Source: Holophagaceae bacterium UBA706 | GTDB lineage: Bacteria > Acidobacteriota > Holophagae > Holophagales > Holophagaceae | Length of the DNA stretch: 6,027 nt | Reading direction: 5' to 3' | NCBI GenBank assembly: GCA_002298155.1 | Contig: DBME01000065.1 | Location: 3,180-9,206, forward strand | In this document: piece by piece, positions 5,914 through 6,027 of the stretch | Layout of the letters: every line of letters begins with the position of its first letter | How positions within the stretch are numbered: position 1 is the stretch's first letter | Notes under the pieces: model-generated | What the model saw: only the letters and a program-made list of their open reading frames with translations | What the model was told of the DNA's origin: nothing | The model's database searches: none | Translations under genes and position numbers: made by a program

Positions 5914-6027
5914 GGATCATCGCCGGCACCCTCAAGGGACGCCGACTCCAGGCTCCGGATTCCCTCGCGGTCCGCCCCACGGCGGACCGCGCCCGCGAAG
6001 CCCTGTTCTCCATCCTCCAGAAGTGGC
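5910..6027 (+). CDS. rsmD: 16S rRNA (guanine(966)-N(2))-methyltransferase RsmD (partial, N-terminus)
   Basis: RsmD methylates G966 of 16S rRNA in the small subunit, using S-adenosylmethionine. Only 39 codons are visible before the right edge. They read MRIIAGTLKGRRLQAP at the start and VRPTADRAREALFSIL at 21-36, both hallmarks of the RsmD N-terminus, including the conserved RPT-x-DR-x-REALF segment. The methyltransferase core (NPPY-type motif) lies outside the window. The start is GTG at 5910-5912, overlapping the fabH stop TGA at 5911-5913 (GTGA). No distinct Shine-Dalgarno precedes it, so translation probably depends on ribosomes finishing fabH. Identification is strong despite the short length. 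Confidence 0.9.
   Translation, partial: MRIIAGTLKGRRLQAPDSLAVRPTADRAREALFSILQKW

Noticed and set aside
1..6027. tRNA, rRNA, CRISPR array, insertion sequence, toxin-antitoxin or phage-defence system
   Set aside because: I looked on both strands and saw no cloverleaf with a GTTCGA-type arm, no regular short repeats with spacers, no transposase motifs or terminal inverted repeats, and no defence-related domains.

Overview
The window is GC-rich chromosomal DNA from a Gram-negative bacterium. The evidence for Gram-negative is a clear CMP-KDO synthetase gene (kdsB), which serves lipopolysaccharide synthesis. Codon third positions in the genes are dominated by G and C, so long antisense open frames appear opposite every real gene. 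The strong GC bias, the PAS-rich cytosolic histidine kinase and a FabH with Bacteroidota-like signatures would fit a high-GC acidobacterium such as a Holophagaceae member. That placement is a guess from remembered sequence flavour and was not tested.

Layout, left to right. (1) Positions 1-2321, minus strand: a large soluble sensor histidine kinase with four probable PAS domains and a complete HisKA/HATPase core. The first residues of a C-terminal receiver domain are visible before the gene runs off the left edge. (2) Positions 2322-3098: about 780 bases with no gene I can support. This stretch holds a candidate promoter for the kinase, two small adjacent hairpins, AT-rich patches and a degenerate 48-base-offset direct repeat. 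(3) Positions 3099-4753, minus strand: kdsB followed by an EamA/DMT-family transporter gene, overlapping by four bases (GTGA). (4) Positions 4754-4911: a divergent intergenic region with a good extended -10 promoter for kdsB and a weaker candidate for fabH. (5) Positions 4912-6027, plus strand: fabH, which starts at TTG behind a perfect GGAGG, then rsmD, again overlapping by GTGA and cut by the right edge.

How the genes relate: kdsB supplies activated KDO for the lipid A inner core, and fabH starts fatty acid chains, so the divergent pair both feed envelope synthesis. rsmD (16S rRNA methylation) is coupled to fabH by position only. The transporter's substrate and the kinase's signal cannot be read from the sequence. 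I found no mobile element, CRISPR array, tRNA, rRNA or defence system. The window looks like ordinary core chromosome, and the least explained part is the 2322-3098 gap.
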